Position numbers and translations under genes: made by a program. Positions 34,903-47,328 of a DNA stretch of 64,000 nt are shown piece by piece (position 1 is the first letter of the stretch; every line of letters starts with the position of its first letter). The stretch is from Ahaetulla prasina (lineage: Eukaryota; Chordata; Lepidosauria; Squamata; Colubridae). Below the pieces are notes generated by a model, which ran no database searches, was not told the DNA's origin, and saw nothing but the letters and a program-made list of their open reading frames with translations. The DNA lies in the NCBI RefSeq assembly GCF_028640845.1, contig NC_080546.1, positions 75,767,551 through 75,831,550 of the forward strand, given 5' to 3'.

Positions 34903-35348
34903 TACGGGACCGCCTGCTGCTACCGAATACCTCTCATCGACCCGTGCGCTCTCACAGAGAGGGACTCCTCAGGGTGCCGTCGGCGCGACAGTGTCGTCTG
35001 GCGACGCCCAGGGGAAGGGCCTTCTCTGTGGGGGCTCCCGCCCTCTGGAACAAACTCCCCCCAGGACTCCGTCAACTTCCGGACCTCCGAACCTTTCGCC
35101 GCGAGCTTAAAACTCACTTATTCATCTGCGCTGGACTGGCTTAGTTTTTAAATTTATGGGTTTTTAATGGGTTTTTTATCCTAAATTTTTAATCTTAGCC
35201 AATTTAATAAGTTTTTTAATTGTATTTTAATTGTATTTATAGTGTATTGTGTATTTTTTATCTGGCTGTGAACCGCCCTGAGTCCTTCGGGAGAAGGGCG
35301 GTATAAAAATTTAAATAATAAAAATAAATAAATAAATAAATAAATAAA
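34903..35348 (+). mobile_element. L2-like LINE, 3' 446 bp
   Basis: Encodes the natural C-terminus (MRSHREG-like start after the frame break, then GAPALWNKLPPGLRQLP and LKTHLFICAGLA-stop near 35142). The stem-loop ACCGCCCTGAGTCCTTCGGG and an (AAAT)n tail follow. A snake1-type LINE starts directly after the tail. Confidence 0.92.
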
Positions 35349-35790
35349 ATAACCCTCACATCCTGGACATAAACTGTTTCAACTCCTATCCTCAAAACGA
35401 TGCTATAGAGCACTGCGCACCAGAACAACTAGACACAAGAACAGTTTCTTCCCGAATGCCATCACTCTGCTAAACAAATAATTCCCTCAACACTGTCAAA
35501 CTATTGACTAAATCTGCACTACTATTAATCTTCTCATTGTTCCCATCACCCATCTCCTCCCACTTATGACTGTATGACTGTAACTTTGTTGCTTGTATCC
35601 TTACGATTTATACTGATATTGTTTCCTGATTGCTTATTTGTACCCTATGACTATCATTAAGTGTTGTACCTTATGATTCTTGATAAACATATCTTTTCTT
35701 TTATGTACACTGAGAGTGTATGCACCAAGACGAATTCCTTGTCTGTCCAATCACACTTGGCCAATAAAAAATGCTATTCTATATACCCTA
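35349..35790 (+). mobile_element. Snake1-type CR1/L3 LINE 3' end, tail nearly absent
   Basis: The full 3' region is present (CATCCTGGACATAAACTG to TTGGCCAATAAAAAATGC), but only about one ATTCT unit remains at 35776-35783, unlike the long tails at 28.6 and 29.4 kb. Confidence 0.9.
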
Positions 35791-35967
35791 GTCATTATCT
35801 GAACCCTCATCAGTTGTTGCATTAACTAATAGCATTTATTTTAAAGACTGCAATTAGATGAATTTGACTTTGCTAACTTTTGGAAAATTGGAAAATCATA
35901 AGAGATTCAAGATCTACAGCACTGTATTTACCAAAGAAGATAAGCAAAAGAAACATCTGGTGAAGTC

Positions 35968-36205
35968 TACAACTCCATTTGTTTGTTTGTATCCTGCCTT
36001 TATTGTTTTTACAAATAACTCAAGGTGGCAAACAGATACAATACCTGTTCCTCTTCTTATTTTCCCCACAACAACAACCATCTGATGTGGGTTGAGGTGA
36101 GATATAGCGACTGTCCCAAGATCTCCCAGCTAGCTTTCATGGCTAAAGGGGCACTTGAATTCGTGGTCTTTGGATTTCTAGCCTAATTTTACTACATTTC
36201 CAGAC
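35968..36205 (-). mobile_element. CORE-SINE (MIR-like), tRNA-derived
   Basis: The minus strand has a tRNA-like head followed by a core resembling the MIR/CORE segment (on the plus strand CGACTGTCCCAAGATCTCCC). The 3' part has GTTGTTGTTGTGGGGAAAAT and CCTTGAGTTATTTG. Recognised from the squamate CORE-SINE pattern; borders are approximate. Confidence 0.6.
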
Positions 36206-36417
36206 ATTTTCTGTGTATCATGGAATGGATGGACAAAGTGATCAATACTAAGATGACGCCTGAGATATTAGCATTGTAAGAGGAAAGGAGGCAAAACACT
36301 GGCAAACAAGAAACTATTCTAAAAGATTCAGTCAGCAGGCAGGATCCAGCAAGGTAAAAAAAATAAAATAAAGCCCCCCTGATTCATGATCTTATACAGG
36401 AGGGGTCGGCAGACTTT

Positions 36418-37038
36418 ATGGGCATCACGGAAACCTGGTTGGGCACGGAAGGGGGAGTTCCCCTTGTCGAAATGTGCCCACCGGGTTTCCGGGCATTTCA
36501 TCAACCAAGGGCTCAAGGAAGGGGTGGGAGAGTGGGGGTTGTTATTAGGGAAAGTCTAGAACCGAAAGAGACTACTGTACCTCAGATAGCCGGTTGTGAA
36601 TCCCTCTTTGTAAAGTGGGGTCATAGGGCTCAGATGGGTCTGTTGATCGTGTACCTGGCTCCTTGCTGCATGACAACAGCCCTGCCCGAGCTGTTGGAGG
36701 TGCTTGCCGGGGTGGTGGTGGAGACCCCCAGACTTATGGTCTTGGGGGACTTCAACTTGCCATCGACCGGCTTGTGATCAACGACGGCTCGGGAGTTCAT
36801 GGCCTCCATGACGGCCTTGGACCTGGCTCAAGTAGTTGATGGCCCTACTCACATTGGGGGAAGCACACTGGATCTGATTTTTATCTCTGGACAGTGGTTG
36901 AATGATCTGGACTTAGGAGATTTAGTCATTGAGCCTTTGTCATGGTCAGATCATTCTCTCCTTTGCCTGGACTTTCGGACCACCACTGAACACCGCAGGG
37001 AAACAGGACCAATACGTTGGTTCCGTCCCAGGCGCTGA
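36418..37038 (+). pseudogene. LINE A endonuclease domain (broken)
   Basis: APE-type endonuclease that nicks target DNA for LINE insertion. The first piece (36418-36777) has GITETWLGTEGG and the catalytic GDFN (about 36748-36759). A TGA at 36775-36777 interrupts it. The second piece, in the same frame, has LDLIFISG and the catalytic SDHS (about 36949-36960). It goes out of frame at 37034, where one C is missing compared with copy B (GGCGCTGATGG against GGCGCCTGATGG). Confidence 0.9.
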
Positions 37039-38072
37039 TGGACCCAGAGAGGTTTCTGATGGAGCTTGGGCAGTTCCCCGAGGATCTGGCCCATGGCATG
37101 GCTGAAAAACTAGTCGCGGCCTGGGAACTGGATCTAGACCATGTCATGCCTTTGTGGCCTCTGACCCGGCGTAGGTCTCAACCAGCTCCTTGGTTCTCCG
37201 AGGAGCTGAGGGAGATGAAATGCCGGAGAAGACGCCTAGAGAGTGCCTGGAGATCCAGCCGTTCAGAGGCTGACCGAACACTAGTTAGGTCATATAGTAG
37301 GACCTACCTAGTGGCATTGAGGGAAGGAAAGCTTTTATACGTTTCCTCCCTCATTGCGTTGGCAGATAACCGCCTAGCCGCCCTGTTTCGGGTGACCCGC
37401 TCTCTCCTTTATCAGGAGGAGCGGGAGGACCCCTTACAAGGGCGGGCCGAGGAGTTTAGTGGTTATCTGTACGATAAAATCGTTCAGCTCCAGGACGGGT
37501 TGGATCAAGATTGGGTAGATCCAGGGGAGAGGTCAGAGACTCGTCTTGTTGAGACTGTTTGGAATGAATTTGACCCTGTGACTCCTGAGGACATGGACAG
37601 GTTGTTGGGGAGGTTGAATGCCACCACATGTTTACTGGACCCGTGCCCCTCCTGGCTGGTGCTGGCCATGCAGGAGGTGACACGAGGCTGGCTTTGGGGG
37701 ATTATAAATGCTTCTTTGTTGGAAGGGGTTATCCCTCCTGCCTTGAAAGAGGCGGTGGTGAGACCCCTCCTCAAGAAGCCTTCCCTGGATCCAGCTGTTT
37801 TAGGAAACTATCGTCCGGTCTCCAACCTTCGTTTTGTGATGAAGGTTGTAGAGAGTGTGGTGGCACGTCAACTACACCAATACCTGGATGAAACTGTCTA
37901 TCTAGACCCGTTCCAGTCTGGCTTCCGGCCTGGATACAGTACGGAGATGGCTTTGGTCGCGTTGGTTGCTGATCTCTGGAGGGCCAGGGACAGGGGTTAT
38001 TCCTCAGCCCTGGTCCTATTAGACCTCTCAGCGGCTTTTGATACCATCGACCATGGTATCCTGCTGCACTGA
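37017..38072 (+). pseudogene. LINE A linker and first half of reverse transcriptase
   Basis: Open for 351 codons after the frameshift. It covers the linker between endonuclease and reverse transcriptase, then KPSLDPAVLGNYRPVSNL, GFRPGYSTEMALV and box [14 protein letters not shown]. It ends at a TGA (38070-38072) where copy B has TGG in LLHWLGSLG, so this stop is a point mutation specific to A. Confidence 0.9.
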
Positions 38073-38180
38073 CTGGGGAGTTTGGGAGTGGGAGGCACCG
38101 TTCTCCTCCTATCTCTCTGACCGGCTGCAGACGGTGTTGGCAGGGGGAAGAGATCGACCGCGAGGCGCCTCACGTGTGGG

Positions 38181-38774
38181 GTGCCGCAGGGGTCAATTCT
38201 CTCGCCTCTCCTGTTCAACATCTATATGAAGCCGCTGGGTGAGATCATCAGTGGTTTTGGGGTGAGGTACCAACTGTACGCTGATGATACGCAGCTGTAC
38301 CTCTCCACCCCAGGCCACCCCAACGAAGCGGTTGAAGTACTGTCCCGGTGTCTGGAAGCCGTACGGGTCTGGATGGGGAGAAACAGGCTCAAGCTCAATC
38401 CCTCCAAGACGGAGTGGCTGTGGATCCCGGCACCCCGGTACAGTCAGCTGCAGCCACGGCTGACTGTTGGAGGCGAGTCATTGGCCCCGATGGAAAGGGT
38501 GCACAACTTGGGCATTCTCTTGGATGGGCGGTTGTCTTTTGAAGATCATTTGACGACCATCTCCAGGAGGGCATTTTATCAGGTTCGCCTAATTCGCCAG
38601 TTGTGCCCCTTCCTAGACTGGGATGCCCTATGCACGGTCACTTATGCTCTGGTTACCTCTCGCTTGGATTATTGCAATGCTCTCTACATGGGGCTCCCCT
38701 TGAAGAGCACCCGGAGGCTTCAGTTGGTTCAGAATGCAGCTGCTCGGGTGATAGAGCTCGTGGCTCCCATGTAA
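38181..38774 (+). pseudogene. LINE A second half of reverse transcriptase
   Basis: Starts in PQGSILSPLLFNIYM and contains the catalytic YADD and NPSKTEWLWIPAPR. Upstream (38095-38125) the sequence lacks the bases encoding YRWF present in the LINE at 18-1625 and in copy C, and copy B shares this deletion. After the stop the C-terminal region continues in another frame to about 39110. Confidence 0.88.
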
Positions 38775-39340
38775 CACCGCTCCTGCACAGACTGCACTGG
38801 TTACCTGTGGTCTTTCGAGTGCACTTCAAGATTTTGGTTACTACCTTCAAAGTGCTCCATGGCTTAGGACCGGGTTACTTACGGGACCGCCTACTGCTAC
38901 CGATTACCTCCCACCAACCCATGCGCTCCCACAGAGAGGGACTCCTCAGGGTGCCGTCCGCCAAACAATGTCGGCTGGCGGCCCCCCGGGGAAGGGCCTT
39001 CTGTGGGGCTCCCACCTCTGGAATGAACTTCCCCCAGGACTACGACAATTACCTGACCTTCAGACCTTTTGCCGCGAGTTGAAGACCTACCTATTTATTC
39101 GCGCAGGACTGGCATAGAAATTTTAAAAATAAATTTTTAGCAGTTTTAATATTTTGATTTAATTTGGGGTTTTTTTTTTTTAATAGTTTTTAATTTGGCC
39201 TGATGTTTAATAAGATTTTTATAATTGTTTTTACTATGTATAGTGTATTGTTTTTATTTTGGCTGTGAACCGCCCTGAGTCCTTCAGGAGAAGGGTGGTA
39301 TAAAAATCTAAATAAACTAAACTAAACTAAACTAAAAATA

Positions 39341-39782
39341 ATTCTGTTTTTGGAAGAAGTCCTGGTGACATTTTATTACTACTAAACTCCAGACAAAGGT
39401 CCACCTTCTCATTGCACCCAGTTCCTTGCATGCTGCAAATGTGTCTGTAACCCAATTCATTGGGATTCTAGTGGAAATTGCCTGAACTTTGATATATGAA
39501 ATTCCTTTTCTGTAGACTGTTTTTTTATTTACTGTCAGTAAACTTAGTTTGTTATACTAATGCAACTTGCTTGCCTGCTGTCTGGTAAAACAGACTGAAT
39601 TCATCTTGATTTCCTATTTTTGCTTGCTACTCTGCCATAAAATGGGGAAGTTATAGTTAGAAGACTTTTCAATGTGTGTGTAGTTTGTTAGCATTTTTAA
39701 GAATATCTAAGCTTGCAAATAGGTGTTTTTTTTAAAATCAGTGACCAAATGTTGATTTAAATTATTCTTAATCAATTATCTT
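39341..39782. repeat. Duplicated spacer, copy F1 (first part)
   Basis: Unrecognised sequence between LINE A and the CR1 fragment. It is nearly identical to 43368-43803. Confidence 0.9.
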
Positions 39783-40390
39783 TCATTCAATGGTGAAAAA
39801 AGTAAGGTTCTACATTTAGGCAAGAAAAACAAAATGCACAGGTACAGTACATGTGATACCTTGCTCAATAGTAGTAACTGTGGGAGAGATCTTGGAATCC
39901 TAGTGGAAAATCATTTAAATATGAGCTAGCAGTGTGCAGCAGCTGCCAAAAAAGCTAACACAGTTCTGGGCTGCATAAACAGAGGGATAGAATCAAGATC
40001 ACGTGAAGTTTAATTTAATAAATAAATAAAAAATAAATAAGTGTTAATACCACTTTATCATGCCTTGGTTAGGCCACACTTGGAATACTGCATCCAATTT
40101 TGGTCACCATGGTGTAAAAAAGATGTTGAGACTCTAGAAAGAGTGCAGAGAAGAGCCAAAGATGATTAGGGAACTGGAGGCTAAAACATATAAAGAACAG
40201 TTGCAGGAACTCAGTATGTCTAGTTTAATGAAAATAAGGACCAAGGTGACATGATAGCAGTGTTCCAATATCTCAGGGGCTGCCACAAAGAAGAGGGAGT
40301 CAAGCTATTCTCCAAAGCATCTGAAGGCAGGACAAGAAGCAATGGGTGGAAACTAATCAAGGAGAGAAGCAATTTAGAACTAAGAAATTT
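39783..40390 (+). pseudogene. CR1 LINE ORF2 fragment, duplicated copy
   Basis: Translation gives [42 protein letters not shown] and then RSNGWKLIKERSNLELRN, the C-terminal part of classical CR1 ORF2. It is cut at the AAATTT site where the LINE B 5' end begins. An A/T-rich insertion (about 40008-40042) separates two parts. Confidence 0.9.
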
Positions 40391-40655
40391 AGTGGCCAAT
40401 AAGGCCCCCCTAATACATGATCTGATTCAGGGGGGTGCCGCGGATATTATAGGCGTTACGGAGACCTGGTTGGGCACTGAAGGGGGCGTGCCCCGGGTCG
40501 AGATGTGCCCACCAGGTTCCCTTGCATTCCATCAGCCGAGGGCCCAGGGTAGGGGTGGGGGGGTGGCGGATGTTATTAAAGAGAGTCTAGAGCCGAGGGA
40601 GACCACTGTACCTCAGATTGCCGGGTGTGAATCCTCTTGTGAGGTGGGGTCATAG
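40251..40655 (+). pseudogene. Fortuitous CR1-L2 fusion frame
   Basis: A 134-codon frame joins CR1 ORF2 (MIAVFQYLRGCHKEEG) to the endonuclease start of the L2-like LINE (LVANKAPLIHDLIQGG, IIGVTETWLG) across the insertion point. It is a product of the insertion, not a domesticated gene as far as can be seen. Confidence 0.8.
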
Positions 40656-43367
40656 GTGTCAGATGGGCTTGCTGGTCACGTACCTGGCTCCTTGCTGCGT
40701 GACAGCCGCCCTGCCCGAGCTCCTGGAGGTGCTGGCTGGGTGGCAGTTGAGACCCCAGACTTTTAGTCATGGGGATTTTAACTTGCCATCTTCCGCTCGC
40801 CATCGACGGCAGCTCGGGAGTTCATGGCTTCCATGACGGCCTTGGACCTGACCCAAGTAGTTGATGGCCCTACTCACATTGGGGTGGCACTCTGGACCTG
40901 ATTTTTCTCTGGTCAGTGGTTGAGAGATCTGGACTTAAAGGAAATAGTCACTGAACCTTTGTCATGGTCAGATCACTCTTCTTCGCCTGGACTTTCTGAC
41001 CGCCATTCACCACCGCAGGGAGACAGGACCAATACGTTGGTTCCGTCCCAGGCGCCTGATGGACCCGGATGGGTTCCGGACGGAGCTTGGGCAGTTCCCG
41101 AGGATCTGGCCCATGGCATGGCTGAAAAACTAGTCGCGGCCTGGGAACGGGCCGCGCGGGGCCTTAGACCGTGTCGTGCCTTTGCGGCCTCTGACCCGGC
41201 GCAGGTCCCAACCGCCCTTGGTTCTCCGAGGAGCTGAGGGAGATGAAATGCCGGAGAAGACGCCTAGAGAGTTCCTGGAGGTTCAGCCGCTCGAAGCTGA
41301 TCGACACTAGTGAAGTCCTATACTAGGACTTACCTAGTGGCATTGAGGAAGGAAAGCTTTTATACGTTTCCTCCTCATTGCATCGGCAGATAACCGCCTA
41401 GCCGCCCTGTTCGGGTGACTCGCCCCTCCTACACCAGGGGAGCGGGATGACCCGCTGCAGGGACGGGCCGAGGAGCTTAGTGGTTATCTATACGATAAAA
41501 TCGTTCAGCTTTGGGACGGGTTGGATCAAACTTGGGTAGATCCAGGGGAGAGGTCAGAGACTCGTCTTGTTGAGACTGTTTGGGATGATTTTGACCCTGT
41601 GACTCCCGAGGACATGGACAGGTTGCTGGGGAGATTGAATGCCACCACATGTTTACTGGACCCGTGCCCCTCCTGGTTGGTGCTGGCCACGCAGGAGGTG
41701 ACACAAGGCTGGCTCCAGGGGATTACAAATGCTTCTTTGTTGGAAGGGGTTATCCCTCCTGCCTTGAAAGAGGCGGTGGTGAGACCCCTCCTCAAGAAGC
41801 CTTCCCTGGATCCAGCTGTTTTAGGAAACTATCGTCCGGTCTCCAACCTTCGTTTTGTGGTGAAGGTTGTAGAGAGTGTGGTGGCACGTCAACTACACCA
41901 ATACCTGGATGAAACTGTCTATCTAGACCCGTTCCAGTCTGGCTTCCGGCCTGGATACAGTACGGAGACGGCTTTGGTCGCGTTGGTTGATGATCTCTGG
42001 AGGGCCAGGGACAGGGGTTATTCCTCAGCCCTGGTCCTATTAGACCTCTCAGCGGCTTTTGATACCATCGACCATGGTATCCTGCTGCACTGGCTGGGGA
42101 GTTTGGGAGTGGGAGGCACCGTTCTACTCCTATCTCTCTGACCGGCTGCAGATGGTGTTGGCAGGGGGAAGAGATCGACCGCGAGGCGCCTCACGTGTGG
42201 GGTGCCGCAGGGGTCAATTCTCTCGCCTCTCCTGTTCAACATCTATATGAAGCCGCTGGGTGAGATCATCAGTGGTTTTGGGGTGAGGTACCAACTGTAC
42301 GCTGATGATACGCAGCTGTACCTCTCCACCCCAGGCCATCCCAACGAAGCGGTTGAAGTACTGTCCCGGTGTCTGGAAGCCATACGGGTCTGGATGGGGA
42401 GAAACAGGCTCAAGCTCAATCCCTCCAAGACGGAGTGGCTGTGGATCCCGGCACCCCGGTACAGTCAGCTGCAGCCACGGCTGACTGTTGGAGGCGAGTC
42501 ATTGGCCCCGATGGAAAGGGTGCACAACTTGGGCATTCTCCTGGATGGGCGGTGGTCTTTTGAAGATCATTTGACGACCATCTCCAGGAGGGCATTTTAT
42601 CAGGTTCGCCTAATTTGCCAGTTGTGCCCCTTCCTAGACCGGGATGCCCTATGCACGGTCACTTATGCTCTGGTTACCTCTCGCTTGGATTATTGCAATG
42701 CTCTCTACATGGGGCTCCCCTTGAAGAGCACCCGGAGGCTTCAGTTGGTTCAGAATGCAGCTGCTCGGGTGATAGAGCTCGTGGCTCCCATGTAACACCG
42801 CTCCTGCGCAGACTGCACTGGTTACCTGTGGTCTTTCGAGTGCACTTCAAGATTTTGGTTACTACCTTCAAAGTGGTCCATGGCTTAGGACCGGGTTACT
42901 TACGGGACCGCCTACTGCTACCGATTACCTCCCACCAACCCATGCGCTCCCACAGAGAGGGACTCCTCAGGGTGCCGTCCGCCAAACAATGTCGGCTGGC
43001 GGCCCCCAGGGGAAGGGCCTTCTCTGTGGGGGCTCCTACCCTCTGGAATGAACTTCCCCCAGGACTACGACAATTACCTGACCTTCGGACCTTTTGCCGC
43101 GAGTTGAAGACCTACCTATTTATTCGCGCAGGACTGGCATAGAAATTTTAAAAATAAATTTTTAGCAGTTTTAATATTTTGATTTAATTTGGGGTTTTTA
43201 TGTTTTTTAATAGTTTTTAATTTGGCCTGATGTTTAATAAGATTTTTATAATTGTTTTTACTATGTATAGTGTATTGTTTTTATTTTGGCTGTGAACCGC
43301 CCTGAGTCCTTTGGGAGAAGGGTGGTATAAAAATCTAAATAAACTAAACTAAACTAAACTAAAAATA
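40391..43367 (+). mobile_element. L2-like LINE copy B (hybrid of C and A)
   Basis: Its 5' flank (CR1 up to AAATTT) and its first 600 bp match copy C. From about 41520 to the end, including the (AACTA)n tail and the 3' spacer, it matches copy A. A patchwork lies between. The reverse-transcriptase frame 41521-42141 (206 codons) keeps the TGG that is mutated in A. The frame resumes at 42202-42795 (YADD) and 42615-43142, which reaches the natural C-terminus. Frameshifts remain, so it is inactive. Confidence 0.93.
41521..43142 (+). pseudogene. LINE B reverse transcriptase and C-terminal region (three frames)
   Basis: Three overlapping or adjacent open pieces (41521-42141, 42202-42795, 42615-43142) carry [49 protein letters not shown] and the end LKTYLFIRAGLA. 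Breaks: the missing YRWF segment after VGGTV and a frameshift near 42780. Both are shared with copy A, as expected for a 3' half copied from A. Confidence 0.88.
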
Positions 43368-43803
43368 ACTCTGTTTTTGGAAGAAGTCCTGGTGACATTT
43401 TATTACTACTAAACTCCAGACAAAGGTCCACCTTCTCATTGCACCCAGTTCCTTGCATGCTGCAAATGTGTCTGTAACCCAATTCATTGGGATTCTAGTG
43501 GAAATTGCCTGAACTTTGATATATGAAATTCCTTTTCTGTAGACTGTTTTTTTATTTACTGTCAGTAAACTTAGTTTGTTATACTAATGCAACTTGCTTG
43601 CCTGCTGTCTGGTAAAACAGACTGAATTCATCTTGATTTCCTATTTTTGCTTGCTACTCTGCCATAAAATGGGGAAGTTATAGTTAGAAGACTTTTCAAT
43701 GTGTGTGTAGTTTGTTAGCATTTTTAAGAATATCTAAGCTTGCAAATAGGTTTTTTTTTTTAAATCAGTGACCAAATGTTGATTTAAATTATTCTTAATC
43801 AAT
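43368..43803. repeat. Duplicated spacer, copy F2 (first part)
   Basis: Second copy of 39341-39782. Differences seen are few: TAATTCTG against TAACTCTG, and a T-run length change near 43751. Confidence 0.9.
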
Positions 43804-44424
43804 TATCTTTCATTCAATGGTGAAAAAAGTAAGGTTCTACATTTAGGCAAGAAAAACAAAATGCACAGGTACAGTACATGTGATACCTTGCTCAATAGTA
43901 GTAACTGTGGGAGAGATCTTGGAATCCTAGTGGAAAATCATTTAAATATGAGCTAGCAGTGTGCAGCAGCTGCCAAAAAAGCTAACACAGTTCTGGGCTG
44001 CATAAACAGAGGGATAGAATCAAGATCACGTGAAGTTTAATTTAATAAATAAATAAATAAATAAAAATAAATAAGTGTTAATACCACTTTATCATGCCTT
44101 GGTTAGGCCACACTTGGAATACTGCATCCAATTTTGGTCACCATGGTGTAAAAAAGATGTTGAGACTCTAGAAAGAGTGCAGAGAAGAGCCAAAGATGAT
44201 TAGGGAACTGGAGGCTAAAACATATAAAGAACAGTTGCAGGAACTCAGTATGTCTAGTTTAATGAAAATAAGGACCAAGGTGACATGATAGCAGTGTTCC
44301 AATATCTCAGGGGCTGCCACAAAGAAGAGGGAGTCAAGCTATTCTCCAAAGCATCTGAAGGCAGGACAAGAAGCAATGGGTGGAAACTAATCAAGGAGAG
44401 AAGCAATTTAGAACTAAGAAATTT
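43804..44424 (+). pseudogene. CR1 LINE ORF2 fragment, original insertion host
   Basis: Second copy of the CR1 fragment, cut at AAATTT (44419-44424) by LINE C. Its 3' end continues after LINE C at 47329, so this is the original CR1 locus. Confidence 0.92.
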
Positions 44425-47328
44425 AGTACACAAGGCCCCTAATACATGATCTGATTCAGGGGTGCCGGATATTATAGGCGCATGGAGACCTGGTTGGGCA
44501 CTGAAGGGGCGTGCCCTGGTCGAGATGTGCCCACCAGGTTTCCGTGCATTCCATCAGCCGAGGCCCAGGGTAGGGGTGGGGGGTGGCGGTTGTTATTAAA
44601 GAGAGTCTAGAGCCGAGGGAGACCACTGTACCTCAGATTGCCGGGTGTGAATCCTCTTGTGAGGTGGGGTCATAGGTGTCAGATGGGCTTGCTGGTCACG
44701 CACCTGGCTCCTTGCTGCGTGACAGCCGCCTGCCCGAGCTCCTGGAGGTGCTGGCTGGGGTGGCAGTTGAGACCCCAGACTTTTAGTCATGGGGACTTTA
44801 ACTTGCCATCTTCCGCTCCATCGACGGCAGCTCGGGAGTTCATGGCTTCCATGACGGCCTTGGACCTGACCCAAGTAGTTGATGGCCCTACTCACATTGG
44901 GGGTGGCACTCTGGACCTGATTTTTCTCTGGTCAGTGGTTGAGAGATCTGGACTTAAAGGAAATAGTCACTGAACCTTTGTCATGGTCAGATCACTCTTC
45001 TTCGCCTGGACTTTCTGACCGCCATTCACCACCGCAGGGAGACGGAGCCGACACGTTGGTTCCGCCCCAGGCGCCTGATGGACCCGGATGGGTTCCGGAC
45101 GGAGCTTGGGCCATTTCCTGAGGGTCTGGCTCACGGCTCGGCTGAGGAACTTGTTATGCCTGGGAACGGGCCGCGCGGGGCCTTAGACCGTGTCGTGCCT
45201 TTGCGGCCTCTGACCCGGCGCAGGTCCCAACCGCCCTTGGTTCTCCGAGGAGCTGAGAGGATGAAGCGCCGGAGAAGACGCCTAGAGAGTTCCTGGAGGT
45301 CAGCCGCTCGAAGCTGATCGACACTAGTGAAGTCCTATACTAGGACTTACCTAGTGGCATTGAGGGAAGCGAGGCGTAGCTACGCCTCCTCCTCATTGCA
45401 TCGGCAGATAACCGCCCAGCCGCCTGTTCGGGTGACTCGCCCCTCCTACACCAGGGGAGCGGGATGACCCGTTGCAGGGACGTGCTGAGGAGTTTAACGG
45501 TTATCTATACGATAAAATCGTTCAGCTTCGGGATGGTCTGGACCAAGATTGCGGTGATACGGGTGAGATGCTCGAGGGTGGTCTTGGCGACATTGTTTGG
45601 GATGAGTTTGACCCTGTGGCTCCCGAGGACATGGACAGGTTGTTGGGTAGGCTGAATGCCACCACGTGTTTACTGGACCCGTGCCCCTCCTGGCTGGTGC
45701 TGGCCACCGGGAGGTGACACGAGGCTGGCTCCAGGCGATTACGAGCTTCTTTGGTGGAGGGCGTCTTCCGGCCGCCTTGAAAGAGGCGGTGGTGAGGCCC
45801 TCCTCAAGAAGCCTTCCTGACCCGCTGTTTTAGGTAATTATCCCGTCTCCAACCCGCTGGCGAAGGTTGTAGAGAGTATGGTGGCATATCAGTTTCTTAC
45901 ACCTGGATGAAACTGTCTATCTAGACCTGCTCCAGTCCGGTTTCCGCCCGGTTACAGCACGGAGACGGCTTTGGTCGCTGGTGGATGATCTCTGAGGCCA
46001 GGATAGGGGTTGTTCCTCTGCCCTGGTCCTATTAGACCTCTCAGCGGCTTTCGATACCATCGACCATGGTATCCTGCTGCGCCGGTTGGAGGGATTGGGA
46101 GTGGAGGCACCGCTTATCGGTGGTTCTCCTCCCATCTCTCCGACCGGTCGCAGTCGGTGTTGACAGGGGGCAGAGGTCGGCCCGAGGCGCCTCACTTGTG
46201 GGTGCCGCAGGGTCGATCCTCTCGCCTACTGTTTAACATCTACATGAAGCCGCTGGGTGAGATCATCAGTGGTTTCGTGTGAAGTACCAGCTGTATGCGG
46301 ATGACACCCAGCTGTATTTTTCACACCGGACCACCCCAACGGTTATCAAGTGCTGTCCCGTGTCTGGAGGCCGACGGGTCTGGATGGGGAGAAACAGGCT
46401 CAAGCTCAATCCCGCCAAGACAGAGTGGCTGTGGATGCCGGCATCCCGGTACAGTCAGCTAAATCATGGGCTGACCATCGGTGGCGAGTCAGTGGCCCTG
46501 GCGGAGAGGGTTCGCAACTTAGGCGCCCTCCTGGATGAACGGCTGTCTTTAGAAGATCATTTGACGGCCGCTCCAGGAGAGCGTTCTACCAGGTTCGCCT
46601 GGTACGCCAGTTGCGCCTTTCTGGACCGGGATGCCCTATGCACGGTCACCACGCACTCGTGACGCCTCGCCTGGATTACTGCAATGCTCTCTACATGGGG
46701 CTCCTTGAAGGGCATCCGAGGCTGCAGTTAGTCCAGAATGCGGCTGCGCTGGTGATAGATGGAGCCCTCGTGGCTCCCCGTGATGACACCCATCCTGCGC
46801 AGACTGCACTGGCTACCTGTGGCCTTCCGGTGCGCTTCAAGGTTTTGGTGACCACCTTTAAAGCGCCCATGGCATTGGGCCGGGTTATTTACGGGACCGC
46901 CTACTGCTACCGAATGCCTCTCACCGACCCGTGCGCTCTCATAGAGAGGGTCTCCTCAGGGTGCCGTCAGCGAGGCAATGTCGCCTGGCGACGCCCAGGG
47001 GAAGGGCCTTCTCTGTGGGGGCTCCCACCCTCTGGAACGAACTACCCCCCGGCCTTTGTCAGCTTTCGGACCTTCGGACCTTCCGCCGCGGGCTCAAAAC
47101 ATACCTATTTAATTGTGCAGGACTGAGCTAGATTTTAAATTTATGGGTTTTAACTGGGTTTTATTTTTTATATTTTAAAATACGGGCTTATAGAATAAGT
47201 TTTCTAATTGTTTTTATAGTGTATTTATGTATCTATGTGTTTTTTTTAAGTGCCTGTAAACCGCCCTGAGTCCTTCGGGAGATAGGGTGGTATATAAATA
47301 TGATTAATAAATAAATAAATAAATAAAT
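44425..47328 (+). mobile_element. L2-like LINE copy C, inserted in CR1
   Basis: Flanked by the 6-bp duplication AAATTT (44419-44424 and 47329-47334) inside a CR1 LINE. It has the endonuclease start (around ETWLGTEG), reverse transcriptase with YQLYADDTQLYF (about 46285) and the C-terminus (LKTYLFNCAGLS). It ends with the stem-loop and an (AAAT)n tail. Many one-base deletions, mostly in G or C runs, break the frame every few hundred bases. It keeps the YRWF codons lost in A and B. Confidence 0.92.
45472..47131 (+). pseudogene. LINE C ORF2 remnants
   Basis: Short frames only: 45472-45717 (linker), 46010-46282 (box A region out of frame, [13 protein letters not shown]), 46279-46662 (YADD and NPAKTEWLWMPASR), 46611-47126 and 46931-47131 (C-terminus). 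The density of small deletions is higher than in A and B. Confidence 0.85.

Larger units (their letters stand above)
36365..39340 (+). mobile_element. L2-like LINE copy A (endonuclease plus reverse transcriptase)
   Basis: Nearly complete ORF2: AP-endonuclease domain (ITETWL, GDFN, LDLIF, SDHSLL), linker, reverse transcriptase ([36 protein letters not shown]) and C-terminal region. It ends with the stem-loop CCGCCCTGAGTCCTTC and an unusual (AACTA)n tail. The frame is broken by stops and frameshifts. It is the 3' parent of hybrid copy B. Confidence 0.93.

Noticed and set aside
40251..40655. Domesticated fusion protein
   Set aside because: The fusion arises from L2-like LINE insertion in CR1; there is no sign of splice sites or conserved ends.
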